Counted from the first letter of the stretch, positions 15,892 to 22,204 are shown. The stretch is 28,685 nucleotides of DNA from Alphaproteobacteria bacterium (GCA_027489415.1 JAIXZU010000015.1:1-28685); one strand, 5' to 3'. Notes: generated by a model not told the origin, from the sequence alone. Numbers and translations are program-made.

Positions 15892-15980
15892 GGCTGAAAG
15901 GTCTCTACGTACCGCTTCCTCCTCCTTACGTACACTTGTACGTTGCGTCGTCCTCATCGGCACGTAGAGACCTTTCAGCC
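15892..15980. other. 19-bp perfect inverted repeat with a nested hairpin
   Basis: GGCTGAAAGGTCTCTACGT at 15892-15910 pairs exactly with 15962-15980. The 51-base interior contains a second perfect hairpin, ACGTAC / GTACGT with loop ACTT (15928-15943), and pyrimidine-rich arms. There is no T-run after either arm. It may be a small structured RNA, an insertion remnant or a protein-binding site. Confidence 0.75.
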
Positions 15981-15997
15981 TACTGCGTGCAGCCCTG

Positions 15998-16017
15998 AAA
16001 AACGGCGCTGTGCGCCG
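15998..16017 (-). terminator. Rho-independent terminator of the carbonic anhydrase gene
   Basis: On the minus strand CGGCGC / GCGCCG with a 3-base loop is followed by TTTTT, nine bases after the stop codon. Confidence 0.85.
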
Positions 16018-16025
16018 GAATTTGG

Positions 16026-16529
16026 TTATTTGTAGTTTTCGGCGAGGTTGGCGTAGTGGGTGGCGGACCAGCTGAGGTATTTGAGTTCGTCGTCCGTCAG
16101 TCTACGGACCGGTTTGGCGGGGACGCCAGCCCAGAGCCAGCCGGTTTCTACGATTTTTCCCGGTGAGATGAGGGCGCCGGCGGCGACCATGCTGCGGGAT
16201 TGGATGATGGCGCCGTCCAGCACTGTGGCGCCCATGCCGACGAGGGCTTCGTCCTCCACCTTGCAGGCGTGTAGAATGGCGGCGTGGCCGATGGTGACGC
16301 GGTTACCGAGAATGGTGGGATTGCCGTTTGTGGTGACGTGGATCACGGCGTTGTCCTGCACGTTGGTTTCTTCACCGATGCGGATGTGATTGACGTCTCC
16401 GCGCAGGACCGCGCCGAACCAGATGGTGCTGCGCGCGCCGATGTGGGTATCCCCGATGACAGTGGCGTTCGGGGCGACCCATGTGGTTGCGTGGAGGGTG
16501 GGCATGATGCCCTTGAAGGAGAGGATCAT
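16026..16529 (-). CDS. Gamma-type carbonic anhydrase-like hexapeptide-repeat protein
   Basis: A 167-residue left-handed beta-helix protein of the gamma-carbonic anhydrase / YrdA / PaaY group. Hexapeptide repeats run through the middle (ATVIGDTHIGARSTIW, then GDVNHIRIGEETNVQDNAVIHV). The three zinc histidines are in place: one in NAVIHVT and two in VTIGHAAILHAC. The C-terminal helix (TDDELKYLSWSATHYANLAENY) is typical. It may hydrate CO2 or act as a paralogous acyltransferase-like protein; the sequence does not settle this. The start lies 9 bases after the bactofilin stop with a purine-rich stretch in between, so it is probably co-transcribed with bactofilin. Confidence 0.9.
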   Translation of the reverse strand: MILSFKGIMPTLHATTWVAPNATVIGDTHIGARSTIWFGAVLRGDVNHIRIGEETNVQDNAVIHVTTNGNPTILGNRVTIGHAAILHACKVEDEALVGMGATVLDGAIIQSRSMVAAGALISPGKIVETGWLWAGVPAKPVRRLTDDELKYLSWSATHYANLAENYK

Positions 16530-16538
16530 CCCCCTGCC

Positions 16539-17027
16539 CTAGTCGGACAGTTTCGAGGTTACGTCCCGCGTGGCGAGGAGTGGCGGGGCCATGGTGTCGT
16601 CTGTCGTGGAATTCGAGATATTGGTGCGTTGCTGGCACTGGGCTTCGATTTTGGCACCGTCCGTAATGTGCATCGAGCCGTATATCACACGCCCGCGAAT
16701 GACGGCGTTGGGGCGGCATTCGAGCTTTTCTTCAACGTCCATCGGGCCGTTGATGGTGCCGTCCACCAGCACGGTATTTGCGTACACGGGGCCGTTGATA
16801 ACCGCGCCCTTGCTGACGATGAGCTGGCCTTTGCCGCCTTCAAACACGCTGACTTTACCGTCGATGCGGCCATCCACGCGGAGCTGGCCGCTGAAGTAGA
16901 CATCCCCGCGGATTTGCAGGTTGCCGGTGATGAGGCAATGGCCGTCGATGTCGCGGGGGTCCACGACTTCCAGCGAGATGCTCTCGGATTTAGAGCCCGC
17001 TTTTTTACCGCCTAGAAACCATAACAT
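16539..17027 (-). CDS. Bactofilin
   Basis: A 162-residue bactofilin (DUF583). The central right-handed beta-helix is visible as repeated short strands with Gly turns (GHCLITGNLQIRGDVYFSGQLRVDGRIDG, continued as VNGPV / VDGTINGPM type repeats), flanked by short disordered ends. Bactofilins polymerise without nucleotide into filaments that anchor cell-wall enzymes or shape cell poles and stalks. The ATG at 17027 (MLWFLGGKK) is preferred because GGAG lies about 9 bases upstream. The upstream minus-strand gene encodes a membrane-anchored coiled coil that could be its membrane partner. Confidence 0.9.
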   Translation of the reverse strand: MLWFLGGKKAGSKSESISLEVVDPRDIDGHCLITGNLQIRGDVYFSGQLRVDGRIDGKVSVFEGGKGQLIVSKGAVINGPVYANTVLVDGTINGPMDVEEKLECRPNAVIRGRVIYGSMHITDGAKIEAQCQQRTNISNSTTDDTMAPPLLATRDVTSKLSD

Positions 17028-17145
17028 TGTGCAAACTCCAATTAGGGGCCAAGGCATACCTGCCTGACCTGATGCCGCACCATAGCCGAAAGTGCGGATT
17101 TTGGGAAGGCTGTGCGTGGTTTGGGTGCGGGGGGTGTGGCTTATC

Positions 17146-17173
17146 AGTGAACAGTGATAAGTGAACAGTGAAC
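17146..17173. repeat. Heptamer tandem repeat (AGTGAAC type), intergenic
   Basis: Four units: AGTGAAC, AGTGATA, AGTGAAC, AGTGAAC. The first 25 bases are identical to 3517-3541, and the base before them also matches. A CAGCTGGG / CCCAGCTG hairpin lies just downstream. Confidence 0.85.
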
Positions 17174-17235
17174 AGGCGTTTTGGAGAATTATGCCAGCTG
17201 GGACGGATTACGCCCAGCTGACATAAACCCAATTC

Positions 17236-18012
17236 CTAGAAGGACTTCCAGCAGTAGCCTACGGTTTTGCTGCCGTCGTAGATTTTGACGTCCAGCACGC
17301 GGGTGGTGCCTGCGGCTTGGGCTTCCGGCAGCGGGAGCTTGCCCTTAAGTGATGGGCTGCGCGCCATTTCCAAGCTGTGATTGACGACGGTGCCGCTGGT
17401 TTGGCCTTGTTCCATGGCCATGACGTTGTCCCCCGCCAGAACGCGCACGCGGGCGGTGAGTGAGGCGGGCAGGTTGCTGGATTGACTGACCTTTACAAAG
17501 TTGCTTTTGTAGGTGACTTCGCCGTCCTTGTAGCTGGCGACGACGTCCACACATTCAACAAGTTCGCGCTCCAGCTTCGGTTTTAGGAGTTTTTCGTAGC
17601 TGGCGAGCGATTTTTTCAGCGTGATGAGTTCGCCTTCCATTTCGGCAATCCGGCTGGAGGCTTCCAAGCGCGCGGTGCGGGCCATGGTTACCTCGGTTTC
17701 GGTTTGCGCGTGGGCTTCGCGGATTTGCTTCAACTGGGCTTCGAGTTGCTGCTTTTTCTGGGCGAGATCCGCATTCTGCTGTTGCAGAGGCTGGAGATTA
17801 TGTTGAGCCTCTTCAACACTTTGCTGCATGGACTTAAAGTCCAGCTTCAACCATGCGGGCGCGAGGATGCCCACCGAAATGAGGAAGCCGCCGATGGGCA
17901 GGCCGATGGCGAGAAGGACGAGGAACCAGAAGGTTTTGATACCGATGTGCATGCGGAACGGGCGGAGATCGGTGCGGTCCTGGCGCATGAGGAGGATGGT
18001 GTATGACGGCAT
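17236..18012 (-). CDS. Membrane-anchored coiled-coil protein next to bactofilin (DUF6776-like)
   Basis: A 258-residue protein: a short cytoplasmic basic N-terminus, one membrane helix (about residues 28-50, TFWFLVLLAIGLPIGGFLI), a coiled coil from about 60 to 145 rich in Gln and Glu (QQQNADLAQKKQQLEAQLKQ), then a beta-rich C-terminal domain with VRVLAGDNVMAM and VLDVKIYDG. The architecture resembles proteins annotated DUF6776 that lie beside bactofilins in other proteobacteria; that link is from memory. It is probably periplasmic except for the anchor. The start has no clear Shine-Dalgarno. Two cysteines (ELVECVD and the near-terminal GYCWKSF) could form a disulfide. Confidence 0.7.
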   Translation of the reverse strand: MPSYTILLMRQDRTDLRPFRMHIGIKTFWFLVLLAIGLPIGGFLISVGILAPAWLKLDFKSMQQSVEEAQHNLQPLQQQNADLAQKKQQLEAQLKQIREAHAQTETEVTMARTARLEASSRIAEMEGELITLKKSLASYEKLLKPKLERELVECVDVVASYKDGEVTYKSNFVKVSQSSNLPASLTARVRVLAGDNVMAMEQGQTSGTVVNHSLEMARSPSLKGKLPLPEAQAAGTTRVLDVKIYDGSKTVGYCWKSF

Positions 18013-18020
18013 GAGAGGGA

Positions 18021-18052
18021 GGATACTAGGATTTTAGGATGTTAGGATGCTA
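18021..18052. repeat. Octamer tandem repeat (GGATNNTA)
   Basis: Four units: GGATACTA, GGATTTTA, GGATGTTA, GGATGCTA, directly upstream of the coiled-coil gene start. The period is 8 rather than 7. Confidence 0.85.
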
Positions 18053-18161
18053 GGAATGACGTGGAGTGCGGCTTTGCGCGAAGGGGTGTGACATTTGCGG
18101 GGTTATAGCGGATTTATTGTATACGAGCAATGAAAATCGGATTATAGGAGGTTTAACAAGA

Positions 18162-18218
18162 CCGTTTGGACGGCTTGCTTGGGTGCAACTCTTATCAGGA
18201 GGCGGCCCGGGCGGGCCG
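18162..18218 (+). promoter_or_regulatory. Structured leader of array gene A1
   Basis: Hairpin 1 is CCGT-TTGG-ACGG (18162-18173). After a linker comes AGGAGG (18197-18202), immediately followed by hairpin 2, CGGCCC-GGGC-GGGCCG (18203-18218). The Shine-Dalgarno is 18 bases from the first ATG (18221) and 23 from the in-frame one (18226) in linear distance, but only 2-7 once hairpin 2 folds. Upstream sequence differs from that of the other three units and no promoter is clear. Confidence 0.7.
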
Positions 18219-18225
18219 AGATGCG

Positions 18226-18678
18226 ATGAACTCACTTTCCAAAATTATGTTCGCCATGTTTCTTGGTGCGGCGATTTCTGTTGTTACCGTTGCCACGGTT
18301 ACGACGTGGGCCATGGGGGGATTTCAGACCCAGTACCAGTTACATGTGGATAGGGTTGTGAACGATGTGTTCCCTTCCCGCTTGCTGGCGATACGGATTG
18401 CCACGAATGAGGCACGTATCGGGCTTGAGAAGGATGCTGAGGCGCTTCTTGAGACGTTTGATATGACGCCGATTGAGCAAGCCATGGCTGCGGCGGCAAA
18501 CAAGGGCGAAGACATGGCAAATGTTGAGATTCACTTGCCCTATCCGGACGAGCGCATTGACGAGTTTCGGGATGCTTTTGAAGAGGCATTACAGAACAAG
18601 CTGGGACATGGGTTTTGGGTGAATTCCTACCAGAACTATAAGCCGGGGCCGAATTCCACGGTGTACATCAACTGGTAA
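18226..18678 (+). CDS. Array gene A1: small membrane-anchored protein, family A
   Basis: A 150-residue protein with an N-terminal membrane helix or uncleaved signal (IMFAMFLGAAISVVTVATVTTW) and a soluble domain presumably in the periplasm. It is homologous to the third gene of the array (19412-19864): both have 150 residues, share an RIATNEA motif, a helical DAEALLETFDM segment, an amphipathic helix (DEFRDAFEEALQNKLGHGFWV) and end in TVYINW or TLYIHW. No known family recognised. The start at 18226 is used because the ATG at 18221, the position used by two of the other units, reads only AUG-CGA-UGA; that UGA overlaps the real start. It has its own terminator. Confidence 0.8.
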   Translation: MNSLSKIMFAMFLGAAISVVTVATVTTWAMGGFQTQYQLHVDRVVNDVFPSRLLAIRIATNEARIGLEKDAEALLETFDMTPIEQAMAAAANKGEDMANVEIHLPYPDERIDEFRDAFEEALQNKLGHGFWVNSYQNYKPGPNSTVYINW

Positions 18679-18682
18679 CGTG

Positions 18683-18708
18683 AGGCGCCCGATGGGGCGC
18701 CTTTTTTT
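18683..18708 (+). terminator. Terminator of array gene A1
   Basis: AGGCGCCC / GGGCGCCT with loop GATG and seven T, starting four bases after the stop. Confidence 0.92.
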
Positions 18709-18718
18709 GGCTTGGGGG

Positions 18719-18746
18719 TTGTAGAGTTGGGCCCCTGCCCTACACT
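18719..18746 (+). promoter_or_regulatory. Promoter of array gene B1
   Basis: TTGTAG, 16 bp, then TACACT. The same elements in the same place recur before the next two genes, which supports function; the conserved spacer includes the decamer CCCTGCCCTA. Confidence 0.6.
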
Positions 18747-18757
18747 TGGGTTATCAA

Positions 18758-18818
18758 CCGCCCTTTTAGGCGGCTTGCTATGTGGTCAACTCAAACTAGA
18801 GGCGGCCCGAGCGGGCCG
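18758..18818 (+). promoter_or_regulatory. Structured leader of array gene B1
   Basis: Hairpin 1 is CCGCC-CTTTTA-GGCGG (18758-18773). AGAGG (18798-18802) abuts hairpin 2, CGGCCC-GAGC-GGGCCG (18803-18818), and the ATG follows two bases later. Confidence 0.75.
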
Positions 18819-18820
18819 AG

Positions 18821-19252
18821 ATGATGATGAAATTTGTTAAATTCACAATGGCTGCAGCTGTTCTGGCATCCGTTTCGTACGCGGCGTTCGCATCGGTGAC
18901 GCCGAAAGGGCCGGTGACGGGCGAACTCGTCAAGGAGAGCCTCGCTGAGAAGCAGAAGGCGGCTAAGGTCAAGTTTGATGCGGGCTACCAGTTCGCATTG
19001 ACGGATACGGAGGCGCTGTCGGCGATCCTCAACCGTGCCGAGCCGAATCATTCTGGCTCGGTCAGGACCTTTCTGATCAAGAAAGGTGGGATGTTTTCCG
19101 ACTTTTCGACGGATCTGGACTACCTAGAAGGTTACATGTCCGGTCTGTCGGACGCAACTGGCCTGAAGGTGATGAGAAACACCTGGGGCGTCTATCCATG
19201 CGGTATCACCGGGATTTTCGCATGCGAATTTCAGGTTTTGAGTAAGGGTTAA
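18821..19252 (+). CDS. Array gene B1: small exported protein, family B
   Basis: A 143-residue protein with a likely cleavable Sec signal peptide (MMMKFVKFTMAAAVLASVSYAAFA, cut probably after AFA or SYA). The mature part is homologous to the fourth array gene: an FDAGYQFALTDTEALS helix, then FLIKKGGMFSDF, then DLDYLEGYMSGLSDATG and a C-terminal CGITGIFACEFQV with two cysteines that could form a disulfide in the periplasm. No family recognised. Three consecutive ATG codons open the gene; the first is taken. The leader is shared with the neighbouring array genes and the gene has its own promoter and terminator. Confidence 0.82.
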   Translation: MMMKFVKFTMAAAVLASVSYAAFASVTPKGPVTGELVKESLAEKQKAAKVKFDAGYQFALTDTEALSAILNRAEPNHSGSVRTFLIKKGGMFSDFSTDLDYLEGYMSGLSDATGLKVMRNTWGVYPCGITGIFACEFQVLSKG

Positions 19253-19270
19253 CACCCTTCAAATATCGGA

Positions 19271-19296
19271 AAGGCGCCCTGCGGGGCGCCTTTTTT
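19271..19296 (+). terminator. Terminator of array gene B1
   Basis: AGGCGCCC / GGGCGCCT with loop TGCG and six T, nearly identical to those of the neighbouring units. Confidence 0.92.
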
Positions 19297-19306
19297 GGTT
19301 GGGGGG

Positions 19307-19334
19307 TTGAAGAGTGGTGCCCCTGCCCTACACT
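19307..19334 (+). promoter_or_regulatory. Promoter of array gene A2
   Basis: TTGAAG, 16 bp, TACACT, aligned base for base with the B1 and B2 promoters. Confidence 0.6.
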
Positions 19335-19345
19335 TGGGTTAACAA

Positions 19346-19403
19346 CCGCACTTTTGGCGGCTTGTTTGGGTTGACTCCAGATAGAGGCGGCCCGAGCGGG
19401 CCG
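19346..19403 (+). promoter_or_regulatory. Structured leader of array gene A2
   Basis: Hairpin 1 is CCGC / GCGG with a 7-base loop (19346-19360). AGAGG (19383-19387) abuts hairpin 2, CGGCCC-GAGC-GGGCCG (19388-19403). In this unit the ATG lies eight bases after the hairpin instead of two. Confidence 0.75.
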
Positions 19404-19411
19404 AAATTAAG

Positions 19412-19864
19412 ATGATGAAGGGTTTCTCTTCGTTTTTTGTCCCCGCTATTGCGGTAGTAATGACCGTTGTTATGTTCAACGTATTCTTGAATTGGACTAC
19501 GGGGGATCTTCCCCTGAAAATCCAGATGGCCTTTGATAGGGCCTACGTTACCGTGGTTCATGCCCCGGGAGTGCAGGCACGGATTGCCACTAACGAGGCC
19601 TTCCTCAAGGTTGTTCGGGACGCAGACAAGGCAGCAGAATTGCTTGATATCACCATTCTTGAGCGTGCGATTGCACTCGAAACGATTAAAGGCAATGACT
19701 ACACTGTCGTTCCACTTCGGCTTGAGTATGGTGAGGATATGTTCAAGATGTTCCAAGCTGCTTACGTAGAAGCCGTGACGGAAAGGCTCGGCCGGGGATT
19801 CTATGTTTCCCAGTGGAGTTATAGTGACCACGGCTACAATACGACTTTGTACATCCATTGGTAA
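19412..19864 (+). CDS. Array gene A2: small membrane-anchored protein, family A
   Basis: A 150-residue paralogue of array gene A1. It has an N-terminal membrane helix (FFVPAIAVVMTVVMFNVFLNW), then the RIATNEA motif, an ADKAAELLDITILERAI helix, a charged helix (EDMFKMFQAAYVEAVTERLGRGFYV) and the TTLYIHW end. Identity with A1 is moderate overall and highest at RIATNEA and the C-terminus, so the copies diverged some time ago although their leaders stayed nearly identical. The start at 19412 is the first ATG after the leader hairpin. Function unknown. Confidence 0.8.
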   Translation: MMKGFSSFFVPAIAVVMTVVMFNVFLNWTTGDLPLKIQMAFDRAYVTVVHAPGVQARIATNEAFLKVVRDADKAAELLDITILERAIALETIKGNDYTVVPLRLEYGEDMFKMFQAAYVEAVTERLGRGFYVSQWSYSDHGYNTTLYIHW

Positions 19865-19868
19865 CGAG

Positions 19869-19893
19869 AGGCGCCCTGCGGGGCGCCTTTTTT
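19869..19893 (+). terminator. Terminator of array gene A2
   Basis: AGGCGCCC / GGGCGCCT with loop TGCG and six T, four bases after the stop. Confidence 0.92.
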
Positions 19894-19903
19894 GGTTGGG
19901 GGG

Positions 19904-19931
19904 TTGAAGAGTGGGGCCCCTGCCCTACACT
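19904..19931 (+). promoter_or_regulatory. Promoter of array gene B2
   Basis: TTGAAG, 16 bp, TACACT, as in the two preceding units. Confidence 0.6.
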
Positions 19932-19942
19932 TGGGTTATCAA

Positions 19943-20005
19943 CCGCCCTTTTAGGCGGCTTGCAAAGTGGTCAACTCCCAAACAGAGGCGGCCCTTGGCG
20001 GGCCG
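19943..20005 (+). promoter_or_regulatory. Structured leader of array gene B2
   Basis: Hairpin 1 is CCGCC-CTTTTA-GGCGG (19943-19958). AGAGG (19984-19988) abuts hairpin 2, CGGCCC-TTGGC-GGGCCG (19989-20005). The loop differs in sequence and length from the other units while the stem is unchanged. Confidence 0.75.
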
Positions 20006-20007
20006 AG

Positions 20008-20490
20008 ATGATGATGAAGAAGATGATTTCCAAACTCAATGAACAGAGCGAGTCTGTGCAGGTTGCAACTTTTGTTGCATTGGTATGTGTGGTGGCGTTG
20101 ACTGTCATTTTCTTATACGGACGGGCGCCTGTGGCGATCGGGCCGGAGATCATGGAAAAGGCTATCTCGATGAAAGTCGATCAGGCCAAGGCACGGTATT
20201 TCGAAGGTTACGAGTTCGGCATGAAGGATGCCGACGCCTTTGAGGAAATCAAGGAGACGATCGACCCCGATTATGAGGGTTACTTTCGAGATTTCTGGAT
20301 TTCCAAGGGTGGCCTTTTTTCAAGCTTCCCTGAGGACCGCGACTTCTTGGCCGGTTATGAGAAAGGGCTTAGTGAACTTACCGGCTTTGAAGTTAATGCA
20401 GCCAGTTGGACCTGCGGGATTTTCGGCTGTGACTTACAGATTTCTCGGCGTTTGAGATTTCTCGACGGCAGTAATATTTATTCGAATTGA
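20008..20490 (+). CDS. Array gene B2: small membrane-anchored protein, family B
   Basis: A 160-residue paralogue of array gene B1. A longer polar N-terminus (MMMKKMISKLNEQSESV) precedes the membrane helix (ATFVALVCVVALTVIFLY), so it looks anchored rather than cleaved, unlike B1. The domain matches B1: YFEGYEFGMKDADAFEEIKE, FWISKGGLFSSFPEDRDFLAGY, GLSELTGFEV, and CGIFGCDLQ with two cysteines. The C-terminus extends about 15 residues beyond B1. The open frame reaches back to 19858, but that part covers the previous terminator and leader, so the ATG at 20008 is the start. Confidence 0.8.
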   Translation: MMMKKMISKLNEQSESVQVATFVALVCVVALTVIFLYGRAPVAIGPEIMEKAISMKVDQAKARYFEGYEFGMKDADAFEEIKETIDPDYEGYFRDFWISKGGLFSSFPEDRDFLAGYEKGLSELTGFEVNAASWTCGIFGCDLQISRRLRFLDGSNIYSN

Positions 20491-20502
20491 CTTTGATTAC
20501 GG

Positions 20503-20526
20503 GGCGCCCTTCGGGGCGCCTTTTTT
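20503..20526 (+). terminator. Terminator of array gene B2
   Basis: GGCGCCC / GGGCGCC with loop TTCG and six T. Confidence 0.92.
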
Positions 20527-20661
20527 GTATTTATGACATCTTGAGAGGGGTGCGGTGGTGGCAAAGAAGGCTGTGAATTTTTGCATACGGGAGATGATTT
20601 TTCGGGTATGTTTTTATGACGACTTACTTACCGTTTCCGTGACTTAGCTGTGGAGGCTTTG

Positions 20662-21135
20662 ATGAGATATGTCATCCGCATTGTTACCCTTGTTATCATT
20701 TCCCTCGCTGCTGCATCGCTTCTCACTGAGTATCTTTTCAGCCCACAGGGTGAAGATAGTGTAGCGGATGTGGATTTTGCAGGCATGGGCATGATGCCTG
20801 AGCATAAGAAGATTCCGTTTTCTTCCAGTGGTAATGCCCATTGGGATGCCGGTTATGCCATGGCACAGCAAAACGTTGAACAGAAACTGTTTTACCGCTC
20901 GATTGCAGCCATGAGGGAGAATGAGCAACCTTACGGGCTAGTGCGAGTTTGGGATGTTGACCTGAGCAACCCGCTACTGATGGAGGCTTACAACGACTTC
21001 ATGAGAGGCTACGTAAAGGCCCTTGATGAGAGCCTGCTGGTGGAGCTGGAGTTTATCCGGCTGGGTACGAATGGGAGCTGTGATGCCCGTGGGTGCTCGG
21101 TTTTGCTGGTATTTGTGCCGGGTGTGGATATTTGA
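20662..21135 (+). CDS. Array gene E: distant relative of family B
   Basis: A 157-residue protein with an N-terminal signal anchor (RIVTLVIISLAAASLLTEYLF). The soluble part echoes family B in layout: WDAGYAMAQQNVEQKL resembles the FDAGYQFALTDTEAL helix, EAYNDFMRGYVKALDES matches the DYLEGYMSGLSD position, and a C-terminal SCDARGCSVLLV carries two cysteines like CGITGIFAC. Similarity is weak and could be structural only. It does not have the shared leader: a GGAGG Shine-Dalgarno lies at normal distance (6 bases) from the ATG. A shared terminator with rpsI follows. Confidence 0.72.
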   Translation: MRYVIRIVTLVIISLAAASLLTEYLFSPQGEDSVADVDFAGMGMMPEHKKIPFSSSGNAHWDAGYAMAQQNVEQKLFYRSIAAMRENEQPYGLVRVWDVDLSNPLLMEAYNDFMRGYVKALDESLLVELEFIRLGTNGSCDARGCSVLLVFVPGVDI

Positions 21136-21151
21136 GCCCCGTTTAACGTGC

Positions 21152-21178
21152 AAAAAGCGCCCTTGCGGGCGCTTTTTT
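21152..21178. terminator. Bidirectional rho-independent terminator
   Basis: AAGCGCCC / GGGCGCTT with loop TTGC, A-run on the left and T-run on the right. It ends array gene E on the plus strand and the rplM-rpsI operon on the minus strand. Confidence 0.9.
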
Positions 21179-21197
21179 GGCAGAAGCCAGTTCCAAA

Positions 21198-21623
21198 CTA
21201 GCGCTTGGAGAACTGGGTGGAACGACGAGCTTTGTGCTTACCGTACTTCTTGCTTTCCACCACACGCGGGTCGCGCGTCAGGTAGCCGAGCTTCTTCAGT
21301 GCGGGGCGGTTGGCGATGTCGTAGTCGTTCAGCGCCTTGGCGATACCATGACGCAGCGCACCTGCCTGACCGGACAGACCGCCGCCGTGGCAGCGGGCGT
21401 TGATGTCGAACTTGCCGGCCATGTCGATGGCGAAGAACGGCTGGTTGGCGATCATCTGCAGAACCGGACGGCCGAAGTAGTCTTCCAGCTTGCGGCCGTT
21501 GATGGTGATTTCACCTTTACCCTTGGTGAGCCAAACGCGGGCCACAGAGGTTTTACGCTTACCGGTGGCGTAGAAACGACCGGCTTTTTGGTCCGCGGCT
21601 TTAATGTTGGATGCGATAGACAT
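21198..21623 (-). CDS. rpsI: 30S ribosomal protein S9 (uS9)
   Basis: A 141-residue S9 with the family signature: RFYATGKRKTSVARVWL near residue 15, GGGLSGQAGALRHGIAKAL in the middle, and the basic C-terminal tail (KKYGKHKARRSTQFSKR) that reaches into the P site of the 30S subunit. The start overlaps the rplM stop by one base (TAATG), so the two are translationally coupled as in most bacteria. Confidence 0.98.
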   Translation of the reverse strand: MSIASNIKAADQKAGRFYATGKRKTSVARVWLTKGKGEITINGRKLEDYFGRPVLQMIANQPFFAIDMAGKFDINARCHGGGLSGQAGALRHGIAKALNDYDIANRPALKKLGYLTRDPRVVESKKYGKHKARRSTQFSKR

Positions 21624-22081
21624 TAGCGTACCCCTTCCTTGGCGCCGAGCTTGAACGGCTTGGGTTGTTGCGCGGCGTGGGGGTGGGTGTCACCCTTGTA
21701 AACGTGCAGCTTGGTGAACATTTGGCGGGCCAGAGGAGATTCCTTCGGCATCATGCGCTCAACGGCGCGCTCGATGAGGCGCTCCGGGTGCTTACCGCTA
21801 CGCTCGTTTCCGGCGATGATGGTCTTCAGACCGCCAACGTAACCGGTGTGGTAGTGGTATTCCATGTTCTGGGCCTTGTGGCCGGTGAGTTTAATTTTTT
21901 CCGCGTTGATGACGATGATGTGGTCGCCATTGTCAACGTGAGGGGTGTAGTTGGGCTTGTGCTTGCCGCGCAGGCGGAGGGCCACGGTGGTTGCGAGGCG
22001 ACCGAGCGGAACGTCGGTGGCGTCGATAACGAACCATTCGTGCTTGGCAGCCGCAGCGTTAATGCTGTGAGTGAGTTGCAT
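21623..22081 (-). CDS. rplM: 50S ribosomal protein L13 (uL13)
   Basis: A 152-residue L13: the typical opening WFVIDATDVPLGRLATTVA, then GDHIIVINAEKIKLTGHK and the RMMPKESPLARQMFTKLHVY segment. An AGGA ribosome binding site lies about 8 bases before the ATG at 22081; an ATG further upstream at 22099 is in frame but leaves the family's N-terminus and ignores this site. First gene of the rplM-rpsI operon, with a promoter and a leader of about 117 bases upstream. Confidence 0.97.
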   Translation of the reverse strand: MQLTHSINAAAAKHEWFVIDATDVPLGRLATTVALRLRGKHKPNYTPHVDNGDHIIVINAEKIKLTGHKAQNMEYHYHTGYVGGLKTIIAGNERSGKHPERLIERAVERMMPKESPLARQMFTKLHVYKGDTHPHAAQQPKPFKLGAKEGVR

Positions 22082-22204
22082 TGTAGTATCCTTTAACATG
22101 AATGCTTTAGGTGAATTTCTTCACGTAAAGCGACAACTCCGGAGAGCTGGGCATACGGGCTGTTTGACAACAGTCCGGCCCCTTCGCCATCCGGGGTTGT
22201 GCGC

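Larger units (their letters stand above)
15589..16025. other. Gene-free stretch with leader and nested inverted repeat
   Basis: About 435 bases without a convincing gene. It holds a leader of roughly 185 bases for the Pro/Ala/Glu gene (about 15589-15773) with several potential stems such as GGCTGGC / GCTAGCC around AACA on the minus strand, the promoter for that leader, a long inverted repeat (15892-15980) and the terminator of the carbonic anhydrase gene. Confidence 0.6.

Noticed and set aside
18162..18820. Array leader as a known riboswitch class
   Set aside because: The hairpins do not match the conserved cores of SAM, preQ1, guanidine or other classes that I could recall; it is therefore reported as a new candidate and not assigned.
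19858..20007. Upstream extension of array gene B2
   Set aside because: It would read through the A2 terminator, the promoter and the leader hairpins, all of which are conserved as non-coding elements in the other units.
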